Position numbers and translations under genes: made by a program. The notes beneath the pieces are model-generated. The model did no database searches, was not told the DNA's origin, and was given only the letters and a program-made list of their open reading frames with translations. A stretch of 64,000 bases of DNA from Geotrypetes seraphini (Eukaryota; Chordata; Amphibia; Gymnophiona; Dermophiidae): NCBI RefSeq assembly GCF_902459505.1, contig NC_047085.1, forward strand, positions 131,339,521-131,403,520, given 5' to 3'. How positions within the stretch are numbered: position 1 is the first letter of the stretch; each line of letters begins with the position of its first letter. Below are positions 22,370 to 34,305 of this stretch, piece after piece.

Positions 22370-23214
22370 CAAGGGTAAATTAAAAAGTAAAGGCAAAATA
22401 TAGCTTTAATAAAAGTAACTGTGAGCAATTGAACACATCACTTTTCTACATAGACCCCATGCAAGACGACATATTTGTTGTTTCGTTCAACTAGCTTCTG
22501 CATTCCAGCAGAGAAAGTTTTTGGCTGCTCAGGAAGCCAGGTGAGCTTTGTCTTTTGCTTTCTGGTTTGGATGTGAGGCACCCATGTCTCGTCGCCAGTG
22601 ACAGTTCTCTCCTGAATATTCGGATCTTCATACCTTCCCAGGAACTTATGCAGATCAGTAAGCTGTTTCGTGACCCATCGTGCACAGACTTTTCTCCAAG
22701 TCATCGTGCATTATGGCAAATGCAGATTCATAGCTGATATCCAAACTTGCAGCCAGTTGAGACACCATTATCCGTCGGTCTTCTCTAATCAAGGCATCCG
22801 CCCTGTCAATGTGCTCTTGTGTACGTGATGTTGATGGGCAACCAGAACGACCTTCTTAGGTTACCTCTGTTCTTCCCGCTTTAAACCTTTTTATCCACTC
22901 ATAAATCTTTCATTGAGACATGGGGCTATGTCCATACTGAGTCAATGTCCGACAGTGAATTTCTACAGGTTTTACCTCCTCTGCCCAAAGAAAACGCACT
23001 ACTACACGTTCTTAGATGGTGCAATCTTGCAACGGAGCATCCATGTTTCTGACTTCATGGCTGCCACACAACCAGAGGCTGAGTACTGCACTGTGCAGGC
23101 AGTGTATGAGTATATACATTGTATTTCACTAGCTCTTTTCCAGTTATCATGTAATAGCTCTTTTCCAGTTATCATGTAATTTAACAATTGCTTTTAATTT
23201 TTGATTCACCCTCA
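22370..23214 (-). mobile_element. Mariner transposon, decayed, with TA duplication
   Basis: The inverted ends (AGGGTAAATTAAAAAG / TTTTTGATTCACCCT) are flanked by TA (22368-22369, 23215-23216). The minus strand encodes mariner-transposase pieces: YGHSPMSQ and a FKAGRTEVT-like helix-turn-helix region near 22850-22960, EHIDRADALIREDRRI near 22780-22830, and VCARWVTKQL ... VTGDETWVPHI at 22438-22704. The frame is broken (stops at about 22858 and 22905), and only about 280 residues' worth remain. Confidence 0.88.
23131..23180 (+). repeat. 25-bp tandem duplication
   Basis: AGCTCTTTTCCAGTTATCAT plus GTAAT is repeated head to tail with no mismatch, near the mariner 5' end. Confidence 0.85.
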
Positions 23215-23579
23215 TATTTTGGCTCGACTAAAGGAGTTGTATAGTCAAAAAACTTTATATAAAAAGAAAACCCCTCCCTCCCCCCAAAATTGGGGGGTAA
23301 TGCACCTATACTAGACATTGTTTACTTTAGTGTTTTGTTTTTTAATGACAGCTGAATATTATAGACGAGCAGAGCTGTGAATACTTTTACAAGGCTTCAT
23401 GGTGCTTATCTTTGAAGCAGATGGATATCTCAAAATGGCCATGAAATGGTCATCTGCCAAAACCATCCAAATCATGATTTTTGAAAGGTAGAATTAGGCC
23501 ATTTTATACTGTAGTTCATCCAAATAGCAAGGGGACATTTTGGGAGACATGTTTTGGGCAGACCATTCACCAATTAATG

Positions 23580-24582
23580 CAGACATGTCAAACTCTGGCC
23601 CGTGGGCCAAATCTGGCCCGTGGTGTACTGAAATTTGGCCCGCCATCCAAATTCCAATCTTCCCTAAAGCTGGCCTGCCGTTACAACTGCCGCATCATTT
23701 GTAGGCTCACGCGGCCTGCAGAGGATCGCTGGTCAGCAGTAGCAATCCTTGCAGGCTGCCGTGGCCTCAGCTGCACGTTCCCTCTAGCACGGTCCAGCCC
23801 CTCCTCTGATGTACGGAACCGCGGGCGGGACTTCGCCAGAAGGAAAGTGCAGCTGAGGCTACAGCGGCCTGTTAGGATCGCTACTGCTGACCAGCGATCC
23901 TCTGCAGGCCGCGTGAACCTACAGATGATGCCGCGTGAACCTGCAGAGTCAGGTCCCAAGCAGACCTGCAGCTGAGGAAAGGTATTTTGGGGGTTTCCTA
24001 AAGAGAAGGAGAGAGATCAAGGAGGCCCACATTCCATTTTCTATTCATTTATTACAATGGTGTGTCCAGGAGGCCTCATGCATTCCAGGGAACAGTTTTT
24101 ATTATTTCAACACTCGCCTGCCTGCATGCTTCTCAACCTTCTCTGCCCTTATCCCCACCTCTACTCCCTTGCAACGAGGCCCCTGCAGTTATATTATTGA
24201 ATAATAATACACAACACCCTCTCATTCACCCCCGCCTCAACAAGAGCACACACATACCATACACACAAAATCAGAACAGACTGCCTAATCCAAAATTTGA
24301 CGCCCCCCCCATGCCTGTCTAGGACCTAAAAGAGAGGAAAAGTTTTTTTTATTTATTTTGTTTACATCACAGAGCCAGCGTGGGGTTGGAGAGGTTGTAA
24401 CCCTAAACTTCTGAAAGACTAAGGGGTCTCTTTATTAAGGTGCACATTTAGTGCGCGCTAAATCGGTTAGTGTACCTTAATAAAATGACCCCTAACTATC
24501 TAAAAATAAAAAAAATTTGGCCTGCGACTTAGCCTTTTTTTCAGATTTCGGCCCCCTTATGTGATTGAGTTTGACACCCCTG
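23580..24582. mobile_element. Non-autonomous hAT element, 1,003 bp
   Basis: The ends CAGACATGTCAAACTC / GAGTTTGACACCCCTG are flanked by AATTAATG and ATTTAATG (7 of 8 match; 23572-23579, 24583-24590). It contains an about 240-bp palindrome (about 23697-23940, arms GCGGCCTGCAGAGGATCGCT) and a nested 70-bp TAA-flanked MITE. Confidence 0.88.
24423..24492. mobile_element. 70-bp MITE with TAA duplication
   Basis: Inverted ends GGGGTCTCTTTATTAAGG / CCTTAATAAAATGACCCC with TAA on both sides, nested in the hAT element at 23580-24582. Confidence 0.8.
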
Positions 24583-24849
24583 ATTTAATGGAACAGTAAG
24601 AAAATGTTCAAGGCAGCAAAGAGAGATGTTTTTATTTACCTGTTTCAAATACGTCCAGGATACATAAAGGTGATCTAATAGAGCAGCAGACCACTGGAGG
24701 GATGATGACATGAACTCTCCTTCATCTCCCAGTAGTTACCAATCCCCCTCCCGCCCCCCACCCCAGAAACGAAAGTGACGTGGACACCAGGCTTTATGAC
24801 GACAGCTTCAGATATGGCCATTCCTTTAGAGCAGCAAGCGAGTGTAAAG

Positions 24850-24940
24850 AGTAGCCTAGTGGTCAGTGCAGTGGACTTGGAACAAGGGGAGCTAAGTGTA
24901 ACTCCCACTTTAACTCTTATTTCTATACAAATACGGGAGC
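24850..24940 (+). mobile_element. tRNA-derived SINE head
   Basis: TAGCCTAGTGGTCAGTGCAG resembles an A-box tRNA head, followed by GTGTAACTCCCACTTTAAC. Short and diverged. Confidence 0.45.
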
Positions 24941-25700
24941 TCTCCTGGAACACAGAAGTACCTGCTTAACCTGAATTTATAAGATACCTGCAAGCTTGAT
25001 GGCTATTACAGTGGTATGTCTTTAGGTACAGTAGGCTTTTATCTCTTCCTTGGTCACTTACAATAACATATAAAGGAATTAAAGTGGAATTTGTGCCTGG
25101 ATCCTGTTTTTAAAGTCCATTCCACTGACCATTAGACTGCCCCTCTACCCTGTAGGAATGTCTGTATGGTAATTTTTGTACAAATGATGCCACGCAGACA
25201 TTTTCATGCCTGCTTTTTTTGGTGTTCTTATTTTGGGTGCTTCATTTTGGGAAATGGCTGTTGGATTTTGGATGTATTTTCAAACAGGAAATCTGACTTT
25301 TCTTTTTTTTTTTTTTCTTGTTCAGAAATGGTTGTGTGAGATGTTGTTTTTGGATGATATGAGCAGGTCATCCCATTCTGATTTGGAGGTTCTTTCAAAA
25401 GTGCTCCTCTGTAACTCCCAAAAATGTTTCTGTAGAGTTAGGTGAAGGCATATTTTAGTGATCATATTGGGACTGTTGTATGAATTATGTTGATATAGGA
25501 AAAACAAAAGGGGGGCAAGTATGGAAAGGGTTAAGTAGTATTTCCCTGACAAATGTACAATAAGATACCAAATCTTTCTCTGCTGTGAGTTCTAAAACAA
25601 ATGTAGGATATTAAGTTGGGCAAGTCCAGCAAATATCAGGGGAGAAGATCTGCATTGGAATCAACAGCTTACTAACAGCAAGGGGAGAGGTTCTGAAGTT

Positions 25701-25912
25701 CAGTGTTCTTCAACCTTTTGACATCTATGGACCAGTGGAAATTAAATAATTATTTTGTGGACCGGCACCGAGCCACGAACCGGCTGTTGAAGAGCATTGG
25801 GCTAAGTCAAGGGCCATACATCGCCCATCTCTACCCAATCTCCGTCCCCAGACCCCGCCCCTATAATAGTACTAATTGTAACACCATTTTTTTCCATTCA
25901 TTTTTCATATAT
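25701..25912. mobile_element. hAT fragment (family of 30693-31618)
   Basis: CAGTGTTCTTCAACCTTTTG start, GTGGACCGGCACCGAGCCAC, and the shared CTATAATAGTACTAATTGTA segment. The right half is missing. Confidence 0.8.
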
Positions 25913-26900
25913 ACATTTTCTCTGTGTAATAATATGTATAGTGAATATGCTTAATAAATTTAATTTTAACATGTAAGCTGGTAAAATTTAGATATTACAC
26001 AAGAGAATCTGTGTTGAAGTATTTTGTACACTGATACAGATAAAAAAAAAAAGCTTTGATATCTGGTAACATTTTTCCCCAATACATTTTTAAAATAAGT
26101 TTTATAACTATTCACCAAATCACAGTACCCCTCAAAAGAAATACAGTACTTGGATGCTTGCTGATGACATCATAGAATGTTTGAAAACAAATGGTTTGCA
26201 GGGATTTGATCATGACCACTAGGCACACTAGATGGGCCAGTTGGTCCTCATCTGCTTTCCTGTACCTTGCTGTTCAGTCACCCAGCAACTTCTGAAAAAG
26301 TAAAACCAAATATTTTAAAATTTAGCTTTGTTTTTATATACTGCAGAGTTCTAAAATATAAAAGAAACCTCATGGTGAAAGTGTCATTTATTTTTCAAAA
26401 CTACAAGAAGATAATGTATATAATATATATTGAATAAAGAATATTAATGGTCCTTAGAGTTTTGTATGTACAGCAAAGGAGCACATGCCCATTCTATGCT
26501 CAACTTTCTGATATTCCTGAAAAGAAATAGTTATTTGATGCTTGTCATTACACTCTCTGGCTTACTTTAAGATAAACAGCCAGCAGGATTTTTCTCCCAT
26601 CCTGTATTTATTGAAAATATCTGCTGAAAGGAGGGCTGCCACCAACTTTTAAATATAGGTGCAGAAAATTGTTAAACACAGACCAACATGGCAGTGTTTA
26701 AGTCTTATTAAATTAATTTGCACAGGAGGCAGATTGACTTCATAAAGAATGTTGACGATCCAGGCTGACATCGGACACTGTTTTTATTTGCAGACTGGCT
26801 CAAGAGTCTTATCAAGTATATGTTAATATTGCATTGTAGCAATGTAGTAATTTTTTTTCTTTCTTTGTTGTAGTTTGAATCATTTTTTATCATTAAATTC
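25913..26900. other. Intron 1 DNA without recognised feature
   Basis: AT-rich, with no exon, RNA gene or transposon end identified. Confidence 0.35.
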
Positions 26901-26903
26901 AGG

Positions 26904-28068
26904 CAATCCCTGTGTTACAAACGTCTGGCTTACATTGGACTTGTACTTATGAACGCCACCCTCTCCCGTTTATTGTTCAGCATCTCCGTTCCTCCCCTCT
27001 CTGCGGCCTTCCCAAAGTGGCAATGGCTGGCTGACAGGAGAACCACTGTAAACAGGAAGCCGAGGTCAGCCCCATTGGGTCCTTTCCTCTACCGCGTCTG
27101 CTTCCTGTGATGTCGCTTCTTTAGGCAAACGCGGAAGAGGAAAGGGCCAACCTCAGGCTTCACTGTTGATGAAGAACTGAAGGTTTTAAAAGATACTAGA
27201 AGGATGGGGTAATGGAGTTGAGATACCCAATTGTCTGGTAGAGAGAGAGGAAAAGATTTGGGGGGTGGAGTTGTCATGCCCACGTACTTTGGACCCAGGC
27301 CAGCCTAAAATTGGGTGTCTAGCTACACTCTTACTTTTAGCTAGACTGAAGGAGATCCATGGAGCAAGACCCACACCCAGAGAAGCCATTGTGGCTGAGG
27401 CTGACGAAAGCCAATGATCTTTGGCTGGCTCAGATTCAGAGAGGAGACTGCCCGAGCTCTCTGTTGTACTCCCTTTTGTGAGGTACTTCCAAAGGAGAAG
27501 CCAAGAGACGAAAACACTCTAGTAAATATGTGGCTTATCTGTGTGCCTCCATCTTGCACGTTCCTATAAAAAGTATTTTTTTTCCTACTTGTATCTACTG
27601 CAAATATGAAAGCCATTTCTTTCTCTGAATAGCTTCCTATCAGTGTTCCATGCTATGTTTGTGCCAATATAGGGCTACTGAAAAGCTGTATATACTTTGG
27701 GCCCAGCCAGCCTAAAATTGGGTGTCTATTTATTTATTTCGATATCTATCCCGTTCTCCCAGAAGCTCAGAACGGGTTCCAAGTACACACTCACAATTGT
27801 TTGAAAACAGACTAGTCATGACAACAAATCGGTTACAGTAGACAATAACAGAGCTTATTCTAGAGACCAGACTGGTCTAGCTACACTATTGCCCCTTAAT
27901 CCTCCCTTGCCTCAGATATAAATATACTAAGCTCTCTGAGGACTGATAAAAACATACAGTACCTGAAAATACACACAGATTCTCACATGTTCTGAGTTAC
28001 ATACAAATCTGACTTAAGAACAGTTTTAAAAATGTAATTTGTTCTTAACTCGGCGACTTCTATAAGCG
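26904..28068. mobile_element. Possible Tc1/mariner-like element with internal duplication
   Basis: The left end CAGGCAATCCCTGTGTTACA and the right end near GTTCTTAACTCGGCGACTTC look like diverged inverted termini, and TA follows the right end. Internally, CCAGCCTAAAATTGGGTGTC occurs at about 27301 and 27704. The second copy is split by a minus-strand LINE tail (about 27728-27875, TTTATTTATTTCGATATC). Confidence 0.4.
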
Positions 28069-28306
28069 ATAAGGATATATCTTCCACTACCACCTTTAAA
28101 ACTAATATATTTTAAGGATACTTTAAAAGTGTTTTATTTATAGTGATATGCTTTGATTTTTAGTACATTTTTTGACTTTATGTTTAGAAAATATCCCCCT
28201 TGTGTGAAGCTCGATAAATGTTTCCCAATATTATGTTGGTTAGGCAGTGTGATGTATGATGATTCTGAGTATCTAACCTGAGTATCTAACCTTACCTTTT
28301 CTATAG

Positions 28307-28388
28307 GTGTTAATCACATCTGGTGAAGTTTGCAAAGTGAAACTGAATGTTCCTTCTGAACTGGAAGCTGAACAGTTGGTTGGGAGAG
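28307..28388 (+). CDS. DSC: Desmocollin coding exon 2: signal peptide end and prodomain start
   Basis: An 82-bp exon between acceptor CTATAG and donor GTGAGA. It encodes VLITSGEVCKVKLNVPSE and then LEAEQLVGR, leaving one base that joins exon 3 to make valine. This matches the desmocollin segment CK-V-L-VPS-LEA-LVGRVNLEEC, so the family is clear. The prodomain keeps the cadherin from adhering until it is cleaved in the late secretory pathway. It is preceded by an 8.8-kb intron filled with DNA transposons. Confidence 0.93.
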
Positions 28389-29719
28389 GTGAGAAATAAG
28401 GAGCTCATTTCAATCCTTGATTTATCGGAATGGTTATTACCAGTGTAGTGCTTGAATTGGGCCTCGCCAGTCAGTATACATCTGTTGGACAGAGATTTAG
28501 CATTTTCACGCATAGAATGAGTTATGCAATTTTGTAAAACGCGCAGATCTCTGCATGCTTAATGTCAAAATTAGCGCATTTGTTTTTAAGGCTTTTTCTT
28601 TTTGCCTTTTTTTAGGTTTTGTTCCTTCAAGAATCTTAAAAAAACCTCTTTTAATAACAAATGTGTTAGTTTGGCAATTAGCACATCCTAGAAAAATAAA
28701 CCGGTATAATGCATGTTCAGTGTTCTCCCCAGAAATTTTTTCTATCCGGGTGGCACGAAAAAATAGCCGGACGGGACGGTGAAATATGTTGGTGCAAATT
28801 TGATGCTGTGCAAATTAACCCTCCCTGCTTACAGTGAAGGAGTAGGAGTGAGGAAGAGGGTTGGCCCACGACCTGGAATGCTATGAAAGTTACCCCTCCC
28901 TGCTCACGGTGAAGGAGTAGGGTAGGGGTGTCCAACCTTTTGGCTTCCCTGGGCCATATTGGACAAAAACATTTTCTGGGGCTGCACAAACACCAACAAT
29001 AACACTAGCTGATGAGCAAAAAAAAGGCTGAGCAGGTCCCAAATTTGCAATCACTAATATAGAAGATGTACGTATCTAATAATAAACCTTTTTTAAAGGG
29101 ACACTGTGGAGAGGAACCCAAAAAAGCAGTAATTCTTACCCTGACTGAGTGATCCTCCACGTACACCGCTGACAGTGGGAGCAGCCACAGGCTTCTGCAT
29201 CCCCACTCTGATGAGCAGGGATGCGCGTTCCTGGTTCTCCCATTCACTTCTATTACAGCTATGGTGAGCCTCTTCAGAAGAGAGCCTCATCAGAGCGGGG
29301 ATGCTGAATCAGCTGTCAGCAGCGCACGTGGAGGATCGTTTAATCAGGGTAAATATTACTGCTTTTTTGGGCCTTCTCCCTGCCCCCCCCCTTGGTTTTC
29401 ATGTATGCATGAAAGCAGGGGCAGCTTGAGGATATTGCCTTTGGCTGCAAAGCTTGGAGATTTTGAGTTGCCAGACTGGAGGAAGATTTCTTCAGTTGGC
29501 AGGGCTTGGGAATCTCCACTAGTTCAAGTATTTATAAATTGCACTCAGGCAGGGAGAAACTTTGGTGCCCCTCCACTAATTTTGGGCTCCAGTCCCTCCC
29601 CAAATCAGCTGTATATGACTACGCCACTGAATACAAAAATAATAGTGATGCACATATCCCAAAGCTAACATATTCCAGTTAATAAATTCATAATAAAACA
29701 ATTTATTGTCTGGATGTTT

Positions 29720-30560
29720 TGTTTTTCCATCATCTTGGTCCCAGTTTCTCTTTCTGCTTTTTGTCGATCTTCTACCAATTCTCTTTCCAATGTCTGGTGT
29801 CCAGTTTTTCTCCTCTTCTCAATACTGTTTCATTCTTTCCTTATACCTGTCTCCAACGTATTGATTTTTACCTTTCAGCCTTCTTAACTTTTTCTCTTTT
29901 TTGCCTCTGTCCACTCAAATCTTGCCTTCTTTCTCACCCTTCTTTATAAATGTTCAGCTACCTCTCAATTCTCCATCTTCTCTCAGTCCCTAGCTCTCCC
30001 ATTTCCCATCTCACTCCTTTCCCAGCCTCCTATTTCCTTCTATCTACTCCCCATTACCACATTTCTACCACTGTACTCACTGCTCTCTCACTCATCTTGT
30101 CATTTCCCTTTTGACCTCATCCACATGGCTCACCACTTTCAGGATCCCCCTCCCTCTCTCCACTGGTCAGGCTGTAACTCCCTGTCCCTTTCTTTCCATC
30201 TCCTGCCTAGCATCTTCTTATCCCAGCTCTCTTCCCTCCTGCCCTCCCATGGGTCCATCTCTCCTCCTCTATCTCCATGGTCCAACATTTTGCTCCCTCT
30301 CTTTTCTGTTTTCTTCTTCCCTCCCCCTTTGATGCTGAACAATGAAATGGAGGGGAAAAAAAGAGAGATGCTGCATCTCTGCCTTCCATCCACAGACCTA
30401 ACATTTCTCCCTCCTTCCCATCCCAAGATCCAACTTCTCTCCCTTTCTCTTCCCAACTGACCCCATCCCATCTCTCCCCCTGCCTGCCTGCCTCCCTTCC
30501 CCAGGTCCACCATTTCTTCCTTTCTCTTCCCAACAGTTCTCCCTTCAAATATCTTTTTCC
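29720..30560. repeat. Pyrimidine-rich low-complexity tract
   Basis: About 840 bp of C/T-rich sequence on the + strand with loose repeats of CCATCTCTC, CTTCCCAAC and CCTGCCTGCCTG. Its reverse-strand frames (Gly/Arg/Glu-rich) are compositional artefacts. Confidence 0.8.
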
Positions 30561-30692
30561 CTCTTCCTCCACACCAATGCTATAAATTCTGTGCAGGGTA
30601 TCGGGATTATGCAGGTAAGATGAACTAGACCATTTCTAGAATGCTTTTGAAGAGTTATAAAATGTATCTACAATTGATCTGGATCTCTAGAG

Positions 30693-31618
30693 CAGTGTTC
30701 CTCAACCTTTTGACACCTATGGACCGGCGGAAATAAAATAATTATTTGTGGACCGGCACCAGTCCACGGACCGGCAGTTGAAGAACACTGGGCTAAGTCA
30801 TGCCCATCTCCACTCAATCTCTGCCCCAAACCTCGCTCCCATAATAGTACTAATTGTAACACCATTTGTTCCATTCATTTTTCGTATAAACATATAATAT
30901 AATTGTATTAACAACACATAATGCTTAACCACAAAATTAAAATACACAAAGCACACCGTATGCTTTTTAATATTCATTCCTAAAACAGATAACCCCATGC
31001 AAATGCAGGACCAAAAACTAAAAGTACTAATATTTACAAACAAACCCTAAGATGCAAGACTCTGTAAGCAGTACAACCCCAGATAAAAAGAAACAAATGC
31101 ATTTCTTCCTGAACAGACAAATCAATAATTAAATTTAAAAAAACCAGACAAATCAATCACTAAATAAAAAAAATAAAAGCATTTCCCCTACCATTGTTGT
31201 CTCTCTCCCTCCATGTGCCTTTCCTTCTGGCCTGCCCCCCGGTGTTATCTTTGGGCCGGTCCACTTTGCGATCAATGCAGCATCTTCAGGCCGGCTCCCT
31301 GAGTGCTGCATTGCACAAAGTTGTGGGCAGCAGCTCCTTGCATGCATCCCGCGCCTCATCTGGAAGCCTTCCCTCTGACGTTGCGATGTCAGAGAGAAGG
31401 CTTCCGGATCAAGCGCAGGCCGCGTGGAGGAGCCTTTTCCCATGGCTTTGTGCACTGCAGCACTCAGGAAGCTGGCCCGAAGAAGCCGCATTGATCACAC
31501 TGTGGACTGGCGGCTGAAGAATGCTGTTTTGGGCCCGATGGACGTGCCGGTCCTGTGAACTGGCAGAAAATTTCTGCATACTGGCACCGGTCCACGGACT
31601 GGGGGTTGAAGAACACTG
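30693..31618. mobile_element. Non-autonomous hAT element, 926 bp, perfect 8-bp duplication
   Basis: The ends CAGTGTTCCTCAACC / GGTTGAAGAACACTG are flanked by CTCTAGAG on both sides (30685-30692, 31619-31626). It holds a palindromic core (about 31290-31490) with the GGAAGCCTTCCCTCTGACG motif mirrored. It is inserted inside the composite element 28718-32492. Confidence 0.95.
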
Positions 31619-31994
31619 CTCTAGAGCACCTGGTTTTGGGCATTTCCACCAGCTGTGTGCAGTGAACTTTTATCCTTCTACATGAGGAACTATCCTCTGG
31701 GAATAATTTTTAGTCTTCTTTCTTTTGGATAGAGTGATTGTCATTCAAACAGTCATAGCTGCCAGTGCAGAAATTAGAAATAAATTTAAAGAAATGGGTC
31801 AAGTTATTTTGGTCTGTTCCCATTTTGTACTGTATATGAAGGTTTCAATCCCTTATACAAAGTTCTGAGTTTATTCAAGACCACATATATGAAATATCCC
31901 AAAATACTCACCAATTAATAATTCAGAAACTCCAGTCAGAGTCTCAGGACTCCTAAAGTCACTTTGGTTCTTGTGACACATTTTTTTTTTTTTG

Positions 31995-32400
31995 CAAGCC
32001 GCGCACCAATCCTCTTCCCTGTCTCTACTCCAGGTGTGTCCAACCCGCGGCCCGACAAGGAGTTTTGTGCGGCCCAGCTTCTCTCTCCCTCCGGCGGTAG
32101 TTTACTGGATGGCTCCCTTCTGCAGTCGGCTGCGGGTGGCGTCGGCTCCTCGCCTGCGCGATTCATGGCTGATTCGGAAGCCTTCTCTCTGATGTCGTGA
32201 AGTCAGAGGGAACGCTTCTGACACAGCCACAGATCGCGCGTGAGGAGCCAATGCCACCCGCAGCCGACTGCAGAAGGGAGCCGGCCAGAAAACCACCCGC
32301 CGGAGGGAGGGAGAAGCTGGGCCGCACAAAACTCCTTGTTGGGCTGCGGATTGGGCACCCCTGGAGTAGGGACAGGGAAGAGGATTGGAGCGTGGCTTTG
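31995..32400. repeat. 405-bp palindrome (foldback element)
   Basis: The arms of about 200 bp are close inverted copies: CCAATCCTCTTCCCTGTCTC and CTACTCCAG ... mirrored at 32363-32390. The centre is near 32199 (TCTGATGTCGTGAAGTCAGA). The symmetry extends past the CAGGTGTGTCCAACC / TGGGCACCCCTG hAT-like ends. Confidence 0.88.
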
Positions 32401-32769
32401 ATGCTGGTGGTGCGGATGCAAGATGACAGCCGAGCGCTCACCTAAATTAGCCGGGCAGAGCGCCCGGCTAAAACACGCTAGGGAGAACACTGCATGTGTG
32501 GGCATGTTATACCAGCTTATTTTTGCACAGACTCACAATCTGGGTACATTATGCATGTAAAAATATGGTACATTCCAGAGAAAGCAAGTTTGGCTTTTGT
32601 GGAGCCTTGAGTTTTTAGGTTTGTTTGTTTTTTTTCTTCTGTGTGCTGCTTTCTAAACTGCAAGTCTTAGATTGAAAATAGTGCATTTCTCCCCTGGAAA
32701 ATACAATGTTTGTTTTTAAAATGAGTATTTCTTGACTGCTAATTGACAACAGTAGGCGAATGGGTTTTT

Positions 32770-33265
32770 TCCCAAAAAGCTATATGGGCCTAATTCTGTA
32801 TAGGATGCCGGTCTCGGCAGCCACCTACAAAGCGGCTGAGAATCGCACACCGATACAAAATTGCACCTGCCTGATCAGGGATCTCTTGCCATCAGCTGAT
32901 CACGGCAAGGGAATTCCCGATCAGCTGAGTCTGCAGGTCTTCCTAAAGCAGCAGTGCTGTGCCGTACCGGCCCCCTGCGATGACACCCCTTCAATGACCC
33001 TGGTACCAAAAAATAAGCAGGAGGGATTCCCACTCCCTCCTGCCGCCACCGGAATCCCCTCCCCTACGCCAGCCAAAATCAGCAGGAGGGATGCCCATTC
33101 CCCCTTGCCACCGCGCACCCCCCTGAAATGACCCCTTCCACTCCCTAAAAAAAAAAAAAAAAAAATCGGCAGGAGGGATGCCTACGCCTTCCTGCCACCG
33201 GATGCCCCCCACACCCACACCCCCAGAACCTCCCATTAACTGTTGATGCACTAGACAACAGGAGG
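32770..33265. repeat. GC-rich minisatellite-like repeat
   Basis: Units containing AGCAGGAGGGATGCCCA, then C-rich text and CCTGCCACCGG, recur at about 33016, 33079, 33169 and 33258. An 18-20-base A run lies at 33149-33166. Open frames here follow from composition. Confidence 0.75.
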
Positions 33266-33271
33266 GATTTT

Positions 33272-33400
33272 ATTTATTTATTTATTTCGATTTCTATCCC
33301 GTCCTCACAGTAGCTCAGAACGGGTTACAAGCCAACATTCACAATGGAAAACAAAAAGAATATTTATATACTGAGTCCAGAGCAACATGCCACATTAAAT
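33272..33400 (-). mobile_element. LINE tail (minus), ATTT-repeat end
   Basis: (ATTT)n followed by CGATTTCTATCCCGTCCTCA and CAGAACGGGTTACAAG. The same repeat is at about 27728-27875. Confidence 0.65.
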
Positions 33401-33620
33401 ACTCATAATAACATAAGAATTGCCATATTGGGACAGACCGAAAGTCGATCAAGTCCAGTTTCCAACAGTGACCAAACCCAGCTAGATTCCTAGATCCCAA
33501 GTATTAAAACAGATTTTATGCTGCTTATCCTAAGAATAAGCAGTGGATTTCCCCATGCCATCTCAATAATGGCCTATGGCCTTCCCTTTTAGGAGTTTAT
33601 CCAAACCTTCTTTAAACTCT
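33401..33620 (-). mobile_element. CR1 LINE 3' end (minus)
   Basis: It begins AACATAAGAATTGCCATATTGGGACAGACC and reads backwards through the CR1 3' block to TTCCCTTTTAGGAGTTTATC. Confidence 0.8.
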
Positions 33621-33624
33621 ACCC

Positions 33625-34305
33625 TGCTCTTTTCATGGCTAGAAAGATTTGGAAGGTCTGGTGTGGGGCTTTGACAGCTTCAGTAGATGGAGAACGAGGC
33701 TAATTCCGGGTAGACTTCTACAGTCTTCCCTGAAAATGGCAAGGACAAATATGTAGTATTGCTTCTTACCTTATGTTATGAGTTTTATTTTATTAGGCAG
33801 ACTTGATGGACTGTATAGTTCTTTATCTGCCATCATCTACACTTCCCCCTCCAAATTCGCGATGGCTAGGGGCAGAGCCGGCCCGCAAATATTAAAAAAA
33901 CGCAAATAATATTCAGGCCGGTTCTGCCCCTAACCCCTGCTTCCCCCAGATATTTAAGCCCTGAAAGTCCCCTCTTAAGCCTTACCTGGTGGTCTAGTGG
34001 GTTTTCAGGCAGGAGCGATCTTCCTACGCTCCTGCCCGTGCAGATCGCTCACATGAAATGGCTGCCTTGAGCTCCCGTAGTCTCTCAAGCCATTTCCTGT
34101 GAGCAATCTGTATGGGGCAGGAGCGTGGGAAGATTGCTCCTGCCCTGAAAACCCGCTAGACCACCAGGTAAGGCTTAAGGATTGAGAGGGAGGGCTTACA
34201 GGGCTTAAAATAGCCCAAAAAAAGAATTTTAGGTTTAAAATCGCAAGTGAATTCGTAGATGGAAACCGTGAATACGGAGGGGGAAGTGTATTATGTTTTT
34301 ACTAG
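33625..34305 (+). mobile_element. CR1 LINE 3' end, split by a TA-flanked transposon
   Basis: CR1 3' sequence (GGTAGACTTCTACAGTCTTC, GGCAGACTTGATGGACTGTA) runs to CATCATCTA, is interrupted at 33840-34288, and resumes with TATTATGTTTT. Confidence 0.75.
33840..34288. mobile_element. Palindromic TA-flanked MITE, 449 bp
   Basis: The ends CACTTCCCCCTCC / GGAGGGGGAAGTG are flanked by TA (33838-33839, 34289-34290). The arms are largely inverted copies (AAGCCTTACCTGGTGGTCTA mirrored at about 34151-34175). It is probably of the Tc1/mariner superfamily, judging from the TA target and the ATTCGCGA-type subterminal motif. Confidence 0.85.

Larger units (their letters stand above)
28718..32492. mobile_element. 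Composite hAT-like element, 3.8 kb, with nested insertions
   Basis: The ends CAGTGTTCTCCC / GGGAGAACACTG bound the block. Flanks TGCATGTT (28710-28717) and TGCATGTG (32491-32498, overlapping the terminus by two bases) resemble an imperfect target duplication. Inside are a second hAT start (GGGGTGTCCAACCTTTTGGC, about 28926), a pyrimidine-rich tract, a complete 926-bp hAT and a 405-bp palindrome. No transposase frame is seen. Confidence 0.7.

Noticed and set aside
30125-30572. Overlapping frames in the CT-rich tract
   Set aside because: Low-complexity composition; no splice context or homology.
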